Of a stretch of DNA of 64,000 nt, positions 9,548-20,549 are shown piece after piece. Each line of letters starts with the position of its first letter. The first letter of the stretch is position 1. Below the pieces are notes generated by a model, which had not been told where the DNA came from, did no database searches, and saw only the letters and a list, made by a program, of their open reading frames with translations. Origin of the DNA: Stutzerimonas stutzeri (GTDB taxonomy: Bacteria; Pseudomonadota; Gammaproteobacteria; Pseudomonadales; Pseudomonadaceae); assembly GCF_002890915.1 (NCBI RefSeq), contig NZ_POUT01000004.1:1-64000 (forward strand), written 5' to 3'. The position numbers and the translations under genes are program-made.

Positions 9548-10402
9548 ATGACCGCACAACTGATCGACGGTAAAACGATCGCTGCCAATATTCGCCAACA
9601 AATCTCCAGCCGTGTTGCCGAGCGCCGCGCTCAGGGGCTTCGCGCGCCGGGCCTGGCGGTGATCCTGGTAGGTAGCGACCCAGCCTCCCAGGTATACGTA
9701 GCGCACAAGCGCAAGGACTGCGAAGAAGTGGGCTTCAACTCCATCGCCCACGACCTTCCCGCCGATACCCGCCAGGAAGACCTGCTGGCACTGATCGATC
9801 GGCTCAACGACGACCCGACCATCGACGGCATCCTCGTTCAACTGCCACTGCCCCGGCAGCTCGACGCCTCGCAACTGCTGGAGCGTATCCGCCCCGACAA
9901 GGACGTGGACGGTTTCCATCCCTACAACGTCGGTCGCCTCGCCCAGCGCATGCCACTGCTGCGCCCCTGCACGCCGAAAGGCATCATGACCCTGCTGGAA
10001 AGCACCGGGATCGACCTGCATGGCCTGGACGCGGTCGTTGTCGGTGCTTCGAACATCGTCGGCCGGCCCATGGCGCTGGAGCTGCTGCTGGCCGGCTGCA
10101 CCACCACCGTAACCCATCGCTTCACCCGCGACCTTGCCGAGCACGTCAAGCGTGCCGACCTGGTCGTGGTGGCCACCGGCATCACCGGTCTGGTCAAGGG
10201 TGAATGGATCAAGCCTGGCGCCATCGTCATCGACGTCGGCATCAACCGCCAGGCCGATGGCCGCCTGCTGGGCGACGTGGAGTTCGAGCCGGCCCGTGAG
10301 CGCGCCGCCTGGATCACGCCGGTGCCGGGCGGTGTCGGCCCGATGACCCGCGCCTGCCTACTGGAAAACACTCTGCACGCAGCCGAGCACCTGCACGGCT
10401 AA
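9548..10402 (+). CDS. folD: Bifunctional methylenetetrahydrofolate dehydrogenase/cyclohydrolase FolD
   Basis: A 284-residue cytosolic enzyme that interconverts 5,10-methylene-THF and 10-formyl-THF using NADP, feeding purine and formyl-methionine synthesis. The catalytic Tyr50-x3-Lys54 pair lies in YVAHK. The family signatures GASNIVGRP (166-174) and [10 protein letters not shown] are complete, and the length is standard. It is transcribed away from the tRNA cluster and converges on cysS across a shared terminator. The ribosome-binding site is weak. Confidence 0.97.
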   Translation: MTAQLIDGKTIAANIRQQISSRVAERRAQGLRAPGLAVILVGSDPASQVYVAHKRKDCEEVGFNSIAHDLPADTRQEDLLALIDRLNDDPTIDGILVQLPLPRQLDASQLLERIRPDKDVDGFHPYNVGRLAQRMPLLRPCTPKGIMTLLESTGIDLHGLDAVVVGASNIVGRPMALELLLAGCTTTVTHRFTRDLAEHVKRADLVVVATGITGLVKGEWIKPGAIVIDVGINRQADGRLLGDVEFEPARERAAWITPVPGGVGPMTRACLLENTLHAAEHLHG

Positions 10403-10420
10403 ACCGGCGCCAGACGCCAG

Positions 10421-10456
10421 AAACAAGAACGGCACCTTTCGGTGCCGTTCTTGTTT
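10421..10456. terminator. Bidirectional terminator between folD and cysS
   Basis: A perfect 16-bp stem, AAACAAGAACGGCACC against its complement, with a TTTC loop. A-rich and T-rich ends on both sides make it suitable for both converging genes. Confidence 0.9.
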
Positions 10457-10465
10457 GCATTCAAC

Positions 10466-11850
10466 TCATTCGGCCAGGCGCCAGGTCGTTCCGCCCTTGC
10501 CGTCTTCCAGCACCACGCCCATGGCGGCGAGCTGGTCGCGAATACGGTCGGATTCCGCCCAGTTCTTCTCGGCACGCGCCTGCAGGCGCGCAGCGATCAG
10601 TGCCTCGACCTCGGCCGCATCGACCCTCCCTGTCGCACCGGCCTGCAGGAAAGCCTCCGGCTCGAGCTGCAGCACACCGAGCACGCCGGCCAGTTCCTTG
10701 AGGCGCGCGGCCAGCGCGGCGGCGGCGGCGAGGTCGCTCTCGCGCAGGCGGTTGACCTCGCGGATCATCTCGAACAGCACCGCACAGGCTTCCGGCGAGT
10801 TGAAGTCATCGTCCATCGCCGCGGCGAAGCGCGCGACGAACTCCTCACCCCCGGCAGGCATCGCGTCCGGCAGGCCCTTGAGGCCGTTGTAGAAGCGCTC
10901 CAGGGCGCCCCTGGCCTCGCGCAGGCTGTCCTCGGAGTAGTTGATCGGGCTGCGGTAGTGGCTGGACACCAGCAGGTAGCGCACCACCTCGGGGTGGTAC
11001 TTCTCCAGCACCTCGCGGATGGTGAAGAAGTTGCCGAGGCTCTTGGACATCTTCTCGCCGTCGACGCGCACCGCGCCGGCGTGCATCCAGGCGTTGGCAT
11101 ACAACTTGCCGGTAGCCGCCTCGCTCTGGGCGATCTCATTCTCGTGGTGCGGGAACACCAGGTCCGGGCCGCCGCCATGGATGTCGAAGGTCTCGCCCAG
11201 GCAGCAGGTGGACATCACCGAGCACTCGATATGCCAGCCCGGCCGACCGAGCCCCCAGGGCGACTGCCAGCTCGGCTCGCCCGGCTTGGCGCCCTTCCAC
11301 AGGACGAAATCAAGCGGATCCTCCTTGGCCTCGTCGACCTCGATGCGCGCGCCGATCTTCAGGTCCTCGATCCTGCGCCGCGACAGCTTGCCGTAGCCGG
11401 CGAACTTGCCGACGCGATAGTAGACGTCGCCATTGCCCGGCGCATAGGCATAGCCCTTGTCGATCAGGGTCTGGATCATAGTGAACATGCCGCCGATATG
11501 AGCCGTGGCTCGCGGCTCGAGGTCCGGGCGCAGCACGTTGAGGCGCGCCTCGTCCTCGTGCATGGCGGCGATCATGCGTTCGACCAGCGCCTCGAACGGC
11601 TCGCCGTTCTCGTTGGCACGGCGGATGATCTTGTCATCGATGTCGGTGATATTGCGCACATAGGTGACGTCGTAGCCGCGATGGCGCAGCCAGCGAGTGA
11701 CCACATCGAAAGCCACCATCACCCGCGCGTGGCCGATGTGGCAAAAGTCGTAGACGGTCATGCCACACACATACATACGCACCCGGTTATCTTCCAGCGG
11801 CTTGAAGACTTCCTTGTTCTTGCTCAGGGTGTTGTAGATCGTCAACGCCA

Positions 11851-11854
<4 letters not shown>
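10466..11854 (-). CDS. cysS: Cysteinyl-tRNA synthetase
   Basis: A 462-residue class I aminoacyl-tRNA synthetase that charges tRNA-Cys. HIGH lies at 39-42 (FCHIGHAR) and the KMSKS loop in [11 protein letters not shown]. The zinc ligands typical of the family are represented by YVCGMTVYD and the later [10 protein letters not shown] with HHENEIAQ. Two consecutive ATG codons are possible starts (11854 or 11851); the first overlaps the glnS stop codon in ATGA, indicating translational coupling. It forms an operon with glnS. Confidence 0.97.
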
Positions 11855-13518
<1,664 letters not shown>

Positions 13519-13912
13519 GGTGTCCTTAACGATCAGCGAGTGTGCGGCTTGGAGAGGTTTTACACAAAGTAGCGAGCGATGGTCAGGCAAGGCGCAACGA
13601 TCAACGGGAGTAACAGCCGAAGGGCGAGCGCTGGCGAGTCAATCAGCCGAAAAGGCGGAATGCACAAAGTTGTACATGAGCATTTCGAGGCTGGGTTCAA
13701 CGCCGCATGGCCGAGCACAGTAGCTTGCAAATACTCTCTCAGGGTAGGCCGACCAAATCAAAGCGCCTATCATAGCGGACCCGTCACCCCCCTGACAGAG
13801 CAAAGCGCCCACCAGCGAATGCCATCAGCGGCTGACGGCACCCGCTATCGACGACCCTTGCAGCGGCCCATCCCGCACTTGGCCTGCCCAACGAAAACGG
13901 AATCCCTCCCCG
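13519..13912. other. Intergenic region between glnS and ppiB
   Basis: 394 bp separate two divergent genes, so promoters for both must be here. I see no convincing sigma-70 pair, hairpin, repeat or small gene. Open frames crossing it are continuations of the neighbours' shadow frames. Confidence 0.5.
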
Positions 13913-14407
13913 ATGATCAAACTGCACACCAACTACGGCGTAATCACCGTCCAGCTGTTCGAAGACAAGGCCCCGGAAACCACCGCCAACTTCAAGGAAT
14001 ACGTGAAGAGCGGCCACTACGACGGCACCATCTTCCACCGCGTGATCAGCAACTTCATGATCCAGGGCGGCGGTTTCGAGCCCGGCATGAAGCAGAAGGC
14101 AACCCGCGCACCGATCAAGAACGAGGCCAACAACGGCCTGTCGAACAAGACCGGCACCCTGGCCATGGCCCGTACCATGGAGCCGCACTCGGCCTCCGCG
14201 CAGTTCTTCATCAACGTCAAGGACAACGACTTCCTCGACCACAGCGCGCCCACCGTCCAGGGCTGGGGCTACGCGGTGTTCGGCGAAGTGACCGACGGCA
14301 TGGACGTGGTCGAGAAGATCAAGGGCGTGGCCACCACCATGAAGTCCGGCCACCAGGACGTTCCGGTGGACGACGTGGTGATCGAGAAGGCCGAGATCGT
14401 CGAGTGA
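13913..14407 (+). CDS. ppiB: Cytoplasmic peptidyl-prolyl cis-trans isomerase B (cyclophilin)
   Basis: A 164-residue cyclophilin that catalyses proline isomerisation in cytosolic proteins. The catalytic Arg43 is in FHRVI, Gln51 in IQGGG, and the AQFFIN motif is intact. There is no signal peptide, which fits the cytosolic paralogue. It is followed after 7 bp by lpxH, so the two are probably co-transcribed. Confidence 0.96.
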   Translation: MIKLHTNYGVITVQLFEDKAPETTANFKEYVKSGHYDGTIFHRVISNFMIQGGGFEPGMKQKATRAPIKNEANNGLSNKTGTLAMARTMEPHSASAQFFINVKDNDFLDHSAPTVQGWGYAVFGEVTDGMDVVEKIKGVATTMKSGHQDVPVDDVVIEKAEIVE

Positions 14408-14414
14408 CCTGCGA

Positions 14415-15143
14415 GTGATCCTGCTGATCTCGGATCTGCATCTCGAAGAGGAACGCCCGGACATCACCCGGGCGTTTCTGCATTTTCTCGAGGCACGTGC
14501 CAGCCAGGCCGAAGCGCTGTACATCCTCGGCGACTTCTTCGAAGTCTGGATCGGCGACGACGCCATGACGCCCTTCCAGCGCTCGATCGCCCAGGCGCTG
14601 CGCGCCCTGAGCGATCGCGGCACGCGCATCTACCTGATGCACGGCAATCGCGACTTCATGCTCGGCAAGGGCTTCTGCCGCGAGGCCGGTTGCGAACTGC
14701 TGGCCGACCCCACGGTGGTCGAGCTCGATGGCGAGCGCGTCCTGCTGATGCATGGCGACAGCCTGTGTACCCGCGACCTGGGTTACATGCGCCTGCGCCG
14801 CCTGCTGCGCAACCCGCTCAGTCTGTTCATCCTGCGCAACCTGCCGTTGGCCACGCGCAAGAAACTGGCACGCAAGCTGCGCAACGAAAGCCGTACGCAA
14901 ACCCGCATGAAGGCCAGCGACATCGTCGACGTCACGCCCGACGAGATTCCACGCACCCTGAACAAATACGGTGTCCGCACGCTGATCCACGGCCACACCC
15001 ATCGTCCGGCAGTGCATGAGCTGGAACTCGACGGACAGCCGGCCCGGCGCATCGTGCTCGGCGACTGGGACCGGCAAGGCTGGGCGCTGCAGGTGGATGC
15101 CAGCGGCTTTCACCAGGCGCCGTTCGAGCTGGATGTCACTTAG
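14415..15143 (+). CDS. lpxH: UDP-2,3-diacylglucosamine diphosphatase LpxH
   Basis: A 242-residue metallophosphoesterase of lipid A synthesis that converts UDP-2,3-diacylglucosamine to lipid X at the inner membrane. Metal-binding motifs run in family order: Asp7-x-His9 (SDLHL), GD at 39-40 (ILGDFF), the GNRD motif around residue 78, then LMHGDS and IHGHTHRP. The start is a GTG at 14415 shortly after the ppiB stop codon. It converges with miaE. Confidence 0.95.
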   Translation: MILLISDLHLEEERPDITRAFLHFLEARASQAEALYILGDFFEVWIGDDAMTPFQRSIAQALRALSDRGTRIYLMHGNRDFMLGKGFCREAGCELLADPTVVELDGERVLLMHGDSLCTRDLGYMRLRRLLRNPLSLFILRNLPLATRKKLARKLRNESRTQTRMKASDIVDVTPDEIPRTLNKYGVRTLIHGHTHRPAVHELELDGQPARRIVLGDWDRQGWALQVDASGFHQAPFELDVT

Positions 15144-15184
15144 AGCCGCTCCCATCCATCGCGCGCACGAAACGGGAACAGCCC

Positions 15185-15790
15185 CTAGACCGCCAGCGGC
15201 ACTCCGCTATGGAAGCGGAACTCGCTGTCGGGGCTTTCGATGAGTTCACGCTCGCGCTCGCGCACCTTCAGGATAGTCGCGTCCACATCCGTCGCAGCGC
15301 CATAAAGGTAGGCCAGCTTCAGGTAATCCTGGAAGTGCCGCGCCTCGGACTTGAGCAAGCCGCTGTAGAACTTGCCCAGCTCTTCATCCAGATGCGGCAC
15401 CAGCATGGCGAAGCGCTCGCAGGAGCGCGCCTCGATGAAGGCGCCGATCACCAGGGTATCGCTCAGCCGATAGGGTTCATGATTGCGCACCAACTCGCGC
15501 AACCCCGCCGCATAGCGGGAAGAGCCGACGTTGCGCAGGACGATCGCACGCTTGCGAATGATCGCCAGCACCTGCTCGAAATGGCGCAGCTCCTCGCGCG
15601 CCAGGCGCGACATCTTGTTCTGCAGGTCGGGCTTGTCGACATAGCGGAACATCAACTGGAATGCCGTGCCGGCGGCCTTCTTCTCGCAATTGCCGTGATC
15701 GATCAGCATCACGTCCTGGTTCTGCAACGCAGCATCCACCCAGGCGGCGGGCGTGGCACAACCGAGAAAATCGTTCAGATCGGAGAACAT
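15185..15790 (-). CDS. miaE: tRNA-(ms2io6A)-hydroxylase MiaE
   Basis: A 201-residue non-haem diiron monooxygenase that hydroxylates the isopentenyl group of ms2i6A37 in tRNAs reading UNN codons. Ferritin-like helices carry the iron ligand motifs EELRHFEQV, EARSCERF and SEARHFQDY. The open frame extends 15 codons upstream, but the ATG at 15790 (MFSDLNDFL) fits the family. It is divergent from the universal stress gene, and the ANR box of that gene lies in the shared upstream region. Confidence 0.93.
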   Translation of the reverse strand: MFSDLNDFLGCATPAAWVDAALQNQDVMLIDHGNCEKKAAGTAFQLMFRYVDKPDLQNKMSRLAREELRHFEQVLAIIRKRAIVLRNVGSSRYAAGLRELVRNHEPYRLSDTLVIGAFIEARSCERFAMLVPHLDEELGKFYSGLLKSEARHFQDYLKLAYLYGAATDVDATILKVRERERELIESPDSEFRFHSGVPLAV

Positions 15791-15894
15791 GGCGAATCCT
15801 TGGTATTCACAAACAAAATAAGCCAGCGCGAACATGAGGGGATTCGCCGCGGGCGGGCATTATACGAATGCCGCGCGTCCCGGCCAGCCTGGTT

Positions 15895-15908
15895 TGATTT
15901 ACATCACG
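15895..15908 (+). promoter_or_regulatory. ANR/FNR box upstream of the universal stress gene
   Basis: TTGAT-TTAC-ATCAC matches the ANR/FNR consensus TTGAT-N4-ATCAA at 9 of 10 positions. A TATAGT -10 element lies at 15930-15935, so the box centre (15901.5) is about 40-41 bp before the predicted start near 15942. That is the class II activator position. Confidence 0.8.
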
Positions 15909-15929
15909 GCCCGTGTCGCAGGCTTGTCT

Positions 15930-15935
15930 ATAGTT
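15930..15935 (+). promoter_or_regulatory. -10 element of the universal stress gene
   Basis: TATAGT lies 31 bp upstream of the ATG at 15966 and at class II spacing from the ANR box. No TTGACA-like -35 is needed when the activator replaces it. Confidence 0.6.
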
Positions 15936-15965
15936 GAGCAACCCGTAAAGGAAATGGAGCCGATC

Positions 15966-16826
15966 ATGCAAGCCATTCGCTGCATCCTCGTGGTAATCGA
16001 CCCGAACCAGCCGCAAGCGCTGGCCCTGAAGCGCGCACGCCTGATTTCCAGCGTGAGCCAGTCTCGCCTGCACCTGCTGGTGTGCGACGGCAAGCATGAT
16101 CACGACGCCTACCTGGACTCGCTGCGCGAGCAGCTGGAAAGCGAAGGGCATCAGGTCACCACACAACAGGCCTGGCATGACAATCTCCACCAGACCATCA
16201 TCACCGTGCAACAGGAGGAAGGCTGCGGCCTGGTGATCAAGCAGCACGTGCCGGACAACCCGCTGAAGCGCGCCCTGCTCACCCCCGAGGACTGGAAGCT
16301 GCTGCGCTACTGCCCGTGCCCGGTGTTGATGGTGAAAACCGATACCCCTTGGACGGGCGGCAATATCCTCGCGGCAGTCGATGTCGGCAACTCCGACCTG
16401 GAACATCGCACCCTGCATGCCACCATCGTCAACCACGGCTATGAAATAGCCAGCCTGGCCGATGGCAAGCTGCACGTCATCAGCGCCCATCCCTCCGCCA
16501 TGCTTTCGGCGGCCGACCCGGCCTTCCAGCTCAAGGAAACCATCGAGGCGCGCTATCGCGAGGCCTGCAAGCAGTTCCAGGCCGAGTACGGCATTCCCGA
16601 TGCGCAACTGCATGTCGAGGAAGGCCCGGCCGATGCCCTGATCCCCCGGGTCTGCCAACGGCTCAAGGCGGTGGTGACGGTCATCGGCACCGTGGCCCGT
16701 ACCGGCTTCTCCGGTGCGTTGATGGGCAATACCGCGGAAGTGGTGCTCGATACGCTGGAAAGCGATGTCCTGGTGCTGAAACCCGACGACATCATCGATC
16801 ACCTGGAAGACCTGGTTCGCCACTGA
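15966..16826 (+). CDS. Universal stress protein, tandem UspA domains
   Basis: A 286-residue cytosolic protein with two UspA-like domains, resembling E. coli UspE and the ANR-controlled Usp proteins that help Pseudomonas survive oxygen limitation. The N-terminal domain begins ILVVIDPNQ; the second ends with the nucleotide-loop-like GTVARTGFSGALMGNTAE. The open frame continues 44 codons upstream, but that stretch covers the promoter and ANR box. The ATG at 15966 has GGAG close upstream. A role in anaerobic stationary-phase survival is inferred from the family and the ANR site. Confidence 0.9.
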   Translation: MQAIRCILVVIDPNQPQALALKRARLISSVSQSRLHLLVCDGKHDHDAYLDSLREQLESEGHQVTTQQAWHDNLHQTIITVQQEEGCGLVIKQHVPDNPLKRALLTPEDWKLLRYCPCPVLMVKTDTPWTGGNILAAVDVGNSDLEHRTLHATIVNHGYEIASLADGKLHVISAHPSAMLSAADPAFQLKETIEARYREACKQFQAEYGIPDAQLHVEEGPADALIPRVCQRLKAVVTVIGTVARTGFSGALMGNTAEVVLDTLESDVLVLKPDDIIDHLEDLVRH

Positions 16827-16860
16827 CCTGCTGGGCGGAAGCTTCCGGCGGCTTGCGCCC

Positions 16861-17337
16861 TCAGCCGAGGGTCCCCTTGCCCTCGGCGAGGAATCGCGGC
16901 GCCATGTAGCGTTCGTAGTGCGCCTCGGAAAGCAGGAAGAACTCGCGATCGATGGCATCCCTCAGCCGTGGCAGCGGCCATCCACGGAATTCAGGAAGCA
17001 GCATCACCCCGTAGGCGTCCAATTGCTGGATGACCCGGGCGCCACGGGCGATCAGCTGGTAGGCCCAGCAATAGGGGGACTGTTCGAGCACGAAGCGGAC
17101 CTGCCGCGCTTCCAGCTGCTGGCGCAGCAACTGGGCATCGAAGACCTCCAGCTTCGCCGCCATCACCTGCGCCAGCAGAATCTCCAGGCGCCGCCATACC
17201 GCGCGCTTCTCCTCGTCGCCATAGCCGTTCCAGTTCACCACCTCATGATGGAAGCGCTTGCAGCCGCGGCAGACGTTGTCGCCATAAACGGTCGAGCAGA
17301 GGCCGATGCAGGGGGTCTGTATGCGCTGGTTGGACAT
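16861..17337 (-). CDS. DUF1289 domain protein
   Basis: A 158-residue protein of unknown function. The N-terminal third is a DUF1289 domain with four cysteines arranged as TPCIGLC and CRGCKRF, suggesting a small metal or Fe-S site; it continues with a conserved WRRLE. The C-terminal part has no motif I recognise and is rich in Arg, Leu and Tyr. It converges with the stress gene and is divergent from acnB. A homologue sits beside acnB in P. aeruginosa, as I recall. Confidence 0.8.
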   Translation of the reverse strand: MSNQRIQTPCIGLCSTVYGDNVCRGCKRFHHEVVNWNGYGDEEKRAVWRRLEILLAQVMAAKLEVFDAQLLRQQLEARQVRFVLEQSPYCWAYQLIARGARVIQQLDAYGVMLLPEFRGWPLPRLRDAIDREFFLLSEAHYERYMAPRFLAEGKGTLG

Positions 17338-17574
17338 GGGCAGGACGGGCTATTGATCAGCCGCGCATCTTAGACTTTTGTCCAACCAGGGTCACCCGCC
17401 TTCATCCTCGATGACCAACCGCGACCGCCTGCAGCCCAGCCCAGCCGGCCTCCAGACCTTACCCGCAGCAGCCCTGCGTAGCGAGACGGCGCCAGCCGAT
17501 GCGGGTGCTCGACTTAACTTTACGGGCCCATTCCAGTAGAATCGGCCCGCCGTTTTTGGCGCCACATTCCATAC

Positions 17575-17694
17575 GAAGCTGTTTTCAAAGCGTCACGAGC
17601 ACAGTTGAACCGGCCGCGTGCCGGGTGCGCGGAACCGCCCGTTCCCTGCCCATCCGGCCTCGCCCATCCGGCGTAAAACTTTGAAAACAGCTTC
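17575..17694. repeat. 16-bp perfect inverted repeat upstream of acnB
   Basis: GAAGCTGTTTTCAAAG at 17575-17590 is the exact reverse complement of 17679-17694. The arms are 88 bp apart and end 50 bp before the acnB start. The spacer also holds two direct copies of CCCATCCGGC. The arms could be two binding sites for one regulator or pair in the leader RNA. Confidence 0.8.
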
Positions 17695-17744
17695 CGGATG
17701 CGCGTCCCGAAACACCCATGGGACCAATGATGAGGGTAAAAACT

Positions 17745-20357
17745 GTGCTTGAAGCCTATCGCAAACACGTAGAAGAGCGTGCCGCCCAGGGCGTCGTGCC
17801 CCAGCCGCTGAACGCCGAGCAAACCGCAGGCCTGGTCGAGCTGCTGAAGAACCCGCCGGCCGGCGAAGAAGAATTCCTCGTTGACCTGATCACCAACCGC
17901 GTCCCCGCAGGCGTCGACGAAGCTGCCTACGTCAAGGCCGGCTTCCTGTCCGCCCTGGCCAAAGGTGAAACCTCCTCCCCGCTGCTGAGCAAGCAGCGCG
18001 CCGTGGAACTGCTGGGTACCATGCAGGGCGGCTACAACATCGCCACCCTGGTCGAACTGCTGGACAGCGCCGAACTGGGCGCCGTGGCCGCCGAGCAGCT
18101 GAAGCACACCCTGCTGATGTTCGACGCCTTCCACGATGTCGCCGAGAAGGCCAAGGCCGGCAACCAGCATGCCAAGGCCGTGATGCAGTCCTGGGCCGAA
18201 GGCGAATGGTTCACCAACCGTCCGGCCGTTGCCGAGAAAGTGACTCTGTCGGTCTTCAAGGTGACCGGCGAAACCAACACCGACGACCTGTCGCCGGCTC
18301 CGGACGCCTGGTCGCGCCCCGACATCCCGCTGCACGCCCTGGCCATGCTGAAGATGGCCCGCGACGGCATCAACCCGGACGCTCCGGGCTCGGTCGGCCC
18401 GATCAAGCAGATGGAAGAACTGAAAGCCAAGGGCTTCCCGGTTGCCTACGTCGGTGACGTCGTCGGTACCGGTTCTTCGCGCAAGTCCGCCACCAACTCG
18501 GTACTGTGGTTCTTCGGCGACGACATCCCCTTCGTTCCGAACAAGCGCGCCGGTGGTTTCTGCTTCGGCACCAAGATCGCCCCGATCTTCTACAACACCA
18601 TGGAAGACGCCGGCGCCCTGCCGATCGAATTCGACTGCACCAACCTGGCCATGGGCGACGTCATCGACGTCTACCCGTACGCCGGCAAGGTCTGCAAGCA
18701 CGGCACCGATGAAGTCATCACCACCTTCGAACTGAAGACCGAAGTCCTGCTGGACGAAGTCCGCGCCGGCGGCCGCATCCCGCTGATCATCGGTCGTGGC
18801 CTGACCGAGAAGGCTCGTGCCGAGCTGGGCCTGGCGCCGTCCACCCTGTTCAAGAAGCCGGAAGCGCCGGCCGACAGCGGCAAGGGCTTCACCCTCGCAC
18901 AGAAGATGGTCGGTCGTGCCTGCGGCCTGCCGGAAGGCCAGGGCGTGCGCCCGGGTACCTACTGCGAGCCGAAGATGACCACCGTGGGCTCCCAGGACAC
19001 CACCGGCCCGATGACCCGCGACGAGCTGAAGGACCTGGCTTGCCTGGGCTTCTCCGCCGACCTGGTGATGCAGTCGTTCTGCCACACCGCGGCCTACCCG
19101 AAGCCGATCGACGTCAACACCCACCACACCCTGCCGGACTTCATCATGACCCGCGGCGGCGTGTCCCTGCGTCCGGGCGACGGCATCATCCACAGCTGGC
19201 TGAACCGCATGCTGCTGCCGGACACCGTCGGTACCGGTGGTGACTCGCACACCCGCTTCCCGATCGGCATCTCCTTCCCGGCCGGTTCCGGCCTGGTCGC
19301 CTTCGCCGCTGCCACCGGCGTCATGCCGCTGGACATGCCGGAATCCGTCCTGGTGCGCTTCAAGGGCCAGATGCAGCCGGGCATCACCCTGCGTGACCTG
19401 GTCCATGCCATCCCCTACTACGCCATCCAGCAGGGCCTGTTGACCGTCGAGAAGAAGGGCAAGAAGAACATCTTCTCCGGCCGCATCCTCGAGATCGAAG
19501 GCCTGAACCAGCTGACCGTCGAGCAGGCATTCGAACTGTCCGATGCCTCCGCCGAGCGTTCGGCTGCCGGCTGCACCATCAAGCTGCCGGAAGACTCTAT
19601 CGCCGAGTACCTGAAGTCGAATATCACCATGCTGCGCTGGATGATCAGCGAAGGCTATGGCGATGCCCGCACCCTGGAGCGCCGCGCCCAGGCCATGGAA
19701 GCCTGGCTGGCCAACCCGCAACTGCTGGAAGCCGACAAGGACGCCGAATACGCGGCCGTGATCGAGATCGACCTGGCCGACGTGAAGGAGCCCGTGCTCT
19801 GCGCGCCGAACGACCCGGACGACGCCCGCCTGCTGTCCACCGTTGCCGGCGAGAAGATCGACGAGGTCTTCATCGGCTCCTGCATGACCAACATCGGCCA
19901 CTTCCGCGCTGCCGGCAAGCTGCTGGACAAGGTCAAGGGCGGCATCCCGACCCGCCTGTGGCTGGCTCCGCCGACCAAGATGGACGCTCACCAGCTGACC
20001 GAAGAAGGCTACTACGGCATCTACGGCAAGGCCGGTGCGCGCATGGAAATGCCGGGCTGCTCGCTGTGCATGGGTAACCAGGCTCGCGTGCAGACCGGTT
20101 CGACCGTGGTTTCCACCTCGACCCGTAACTTCCCGAACCGCCTGGGTGACGCCACCAACGTCTACCTCGCCTCTGCCGAACTGGCGGCCGTAGCCTCCAT
20201 CATCGGCAAGCTGCCGACCGTCGAGGAGTACATGGCCTACGCGCAGAACATCGACAGCATGGCTGCCGATATCTATCGCTACCTGTCCTTCGACCAGATC
20301 GCCGAGTTCCGTGAAGCTGCGGAAAAGGCCAAGATCCAGGTCGTCGAAGTCGTCTGA
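17745..20357 (+). CDS. acnB: Aconitate hydratase B / 2-methylisocitrate dehydratase
   Basis: An 870-residue TCA-cycle aconitase with a [4Fe-4S] cluster. It isomerises citrate to isocitrate and in this family also hydrates 2-methylaconitate to 2-methylisocitrate. Cluster cysteines are in [10 protein letters not shown] and GCSLCMGNQ, and [10 protein letters not shown] is the active-site signature. The N-terminal HEAT-like domain typical of AcnB is present. The family start ([15 protein letters not shown]) is matched by a GTG at 17745 with GAGGG eight bases upstream; upstream ATGs at 17718 and 17727 are less likely. A second aconitase, AcnD, is encoded at 29906-32509. Confidence 0.96.
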   Translation: MLEAYRKHVEERAAQGVVPQPLNAEQTAGLVELLKNPPAGEEEFLVDLITNRVPAGVDEAAYVKAGFLSALAKGETSSPLLSKQRAVELLGTMQGGYNIATLVELLDSAELGAVAAEQLKHTLLMFDAFHDVAEKAKAGNQHAKAVMQSWAEGEWFTNRPAVAEKVTLSVFKVTGETNTDDLSPAPDAWSRPDIPLHALAMLKMARDGINPDAPGSVGPIKQMEELKAKGFPVAYVGDVVGTGSSRKSATNSVLWFFGDDIPFVPNKRAGGFCFGTKIAPIFYNTMEDAGALPIEFDCTNLAMGDVIDVYPYAGKVCKHGTDEVITTFELKTEVLLDEVRAGGRIPLIIGRGLTEKARAELGLAPSTLFKKPEAPADSGKGFTLAQKMVGRACGLPEGQGVRPGTYCEPKMTTVGSQDTTGPMTRDELKDLACLGFSADLVMQSFCHTAAYPKPIDVNTHHTLPDFIMTRGGVSLRPGDGIIHSWLNRMLLPDTVGTGGDSHTRFPIGISFPAGSGLVAFAAATGVMPLDMPESVLVRFKGQMQPGITLRDLVHAIPYYAIQQGLLTVEKKGKKNIFSGRILEIEGLNQLTVEQAFELSDASAERSAAGCTIKLPEDSIAEYLKSNITMLRWMISEGYGDARTLERRAQAMEAWLANPQLLEADKDAEYAAVIEIDLADVKEPVLCAPNDPDDARLLSTVAGEKIDEVFIGSCMTNIGHFRAAGKLLDKVKGGIPTRLWLAPPTKMDAHQLTEEGYYGIYGKAGARMEMPGCSLCMGNQARVQTGSTVVSTSTRNFPNRLGDATNVYLASAELAAVASIIGKLPTVEEYMAYAQNIDSMAADIYRYLSFDQIAEFREAAEKAKIQVVEVV

Positions 20358-20373
20358 CGGTGACGCAATGAAA

Positions 20374-20398
20374 GAACCCCGCTTCGGCGGGGTTTTTT
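20374..20398 (+). terminator. Terminator of acnB
   Basis: GAACCCCGC-TTCG-GCGGGGTTTTTT: a G+C-rich stem, a UUCG-type tetraloop and a T run, 16 bp past the acnB stop codon. Confidence 0.92.
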
Positions 20399-20501
20399 AT
20401 GCACAACACTTTTCCACCAATGCTCAAGGCGCGGTGGCGACCTCTTCAGCCAGCAGAAAACGTACCCGTTCCTGCGAGCGGATCGGTTTTCCTGCAGACA
20501 A

Positions 20502-20531
20502 AGAAAAACCCGGCCAAGGCCGGGTTTTTCT
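20502..20531 (-). terminator. Terminator of oprF
   Basis: AGAAAAACCCGGCC and GGCCGGGTTTTTCT form a perfect 14-bp stem with a 2-nt gap. It has A/T runs on both sides, works in either direction, and lies 18 bp past the oprF stop codon. Confidence 0.9.
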
Positions 20532-20549
20532 CGCAGCGGAATTCTCGGG

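Noticed and set aside
13579..14418. 279-codon frame over the glnS-ppiB gap and ppiB
   Set aside because: It overlaps ppiB in another phase and has a disordered Arg/Pro-rich product; the gap part shows no coding signal.
15834..15965. N-terminal extension of the universal stress protein
   Set aside because: The extra 44 codons cover the ANR box and -10 element, and the family N-terminus begins at the ATG at 15966.
17520..19991. 823-codon open frame antisense to acnB
   Set aside because: It has no family features and is rich in Gly, Val, Gln and His; acnB on the plus strand has cluster ligands and a ribosome-binding site.
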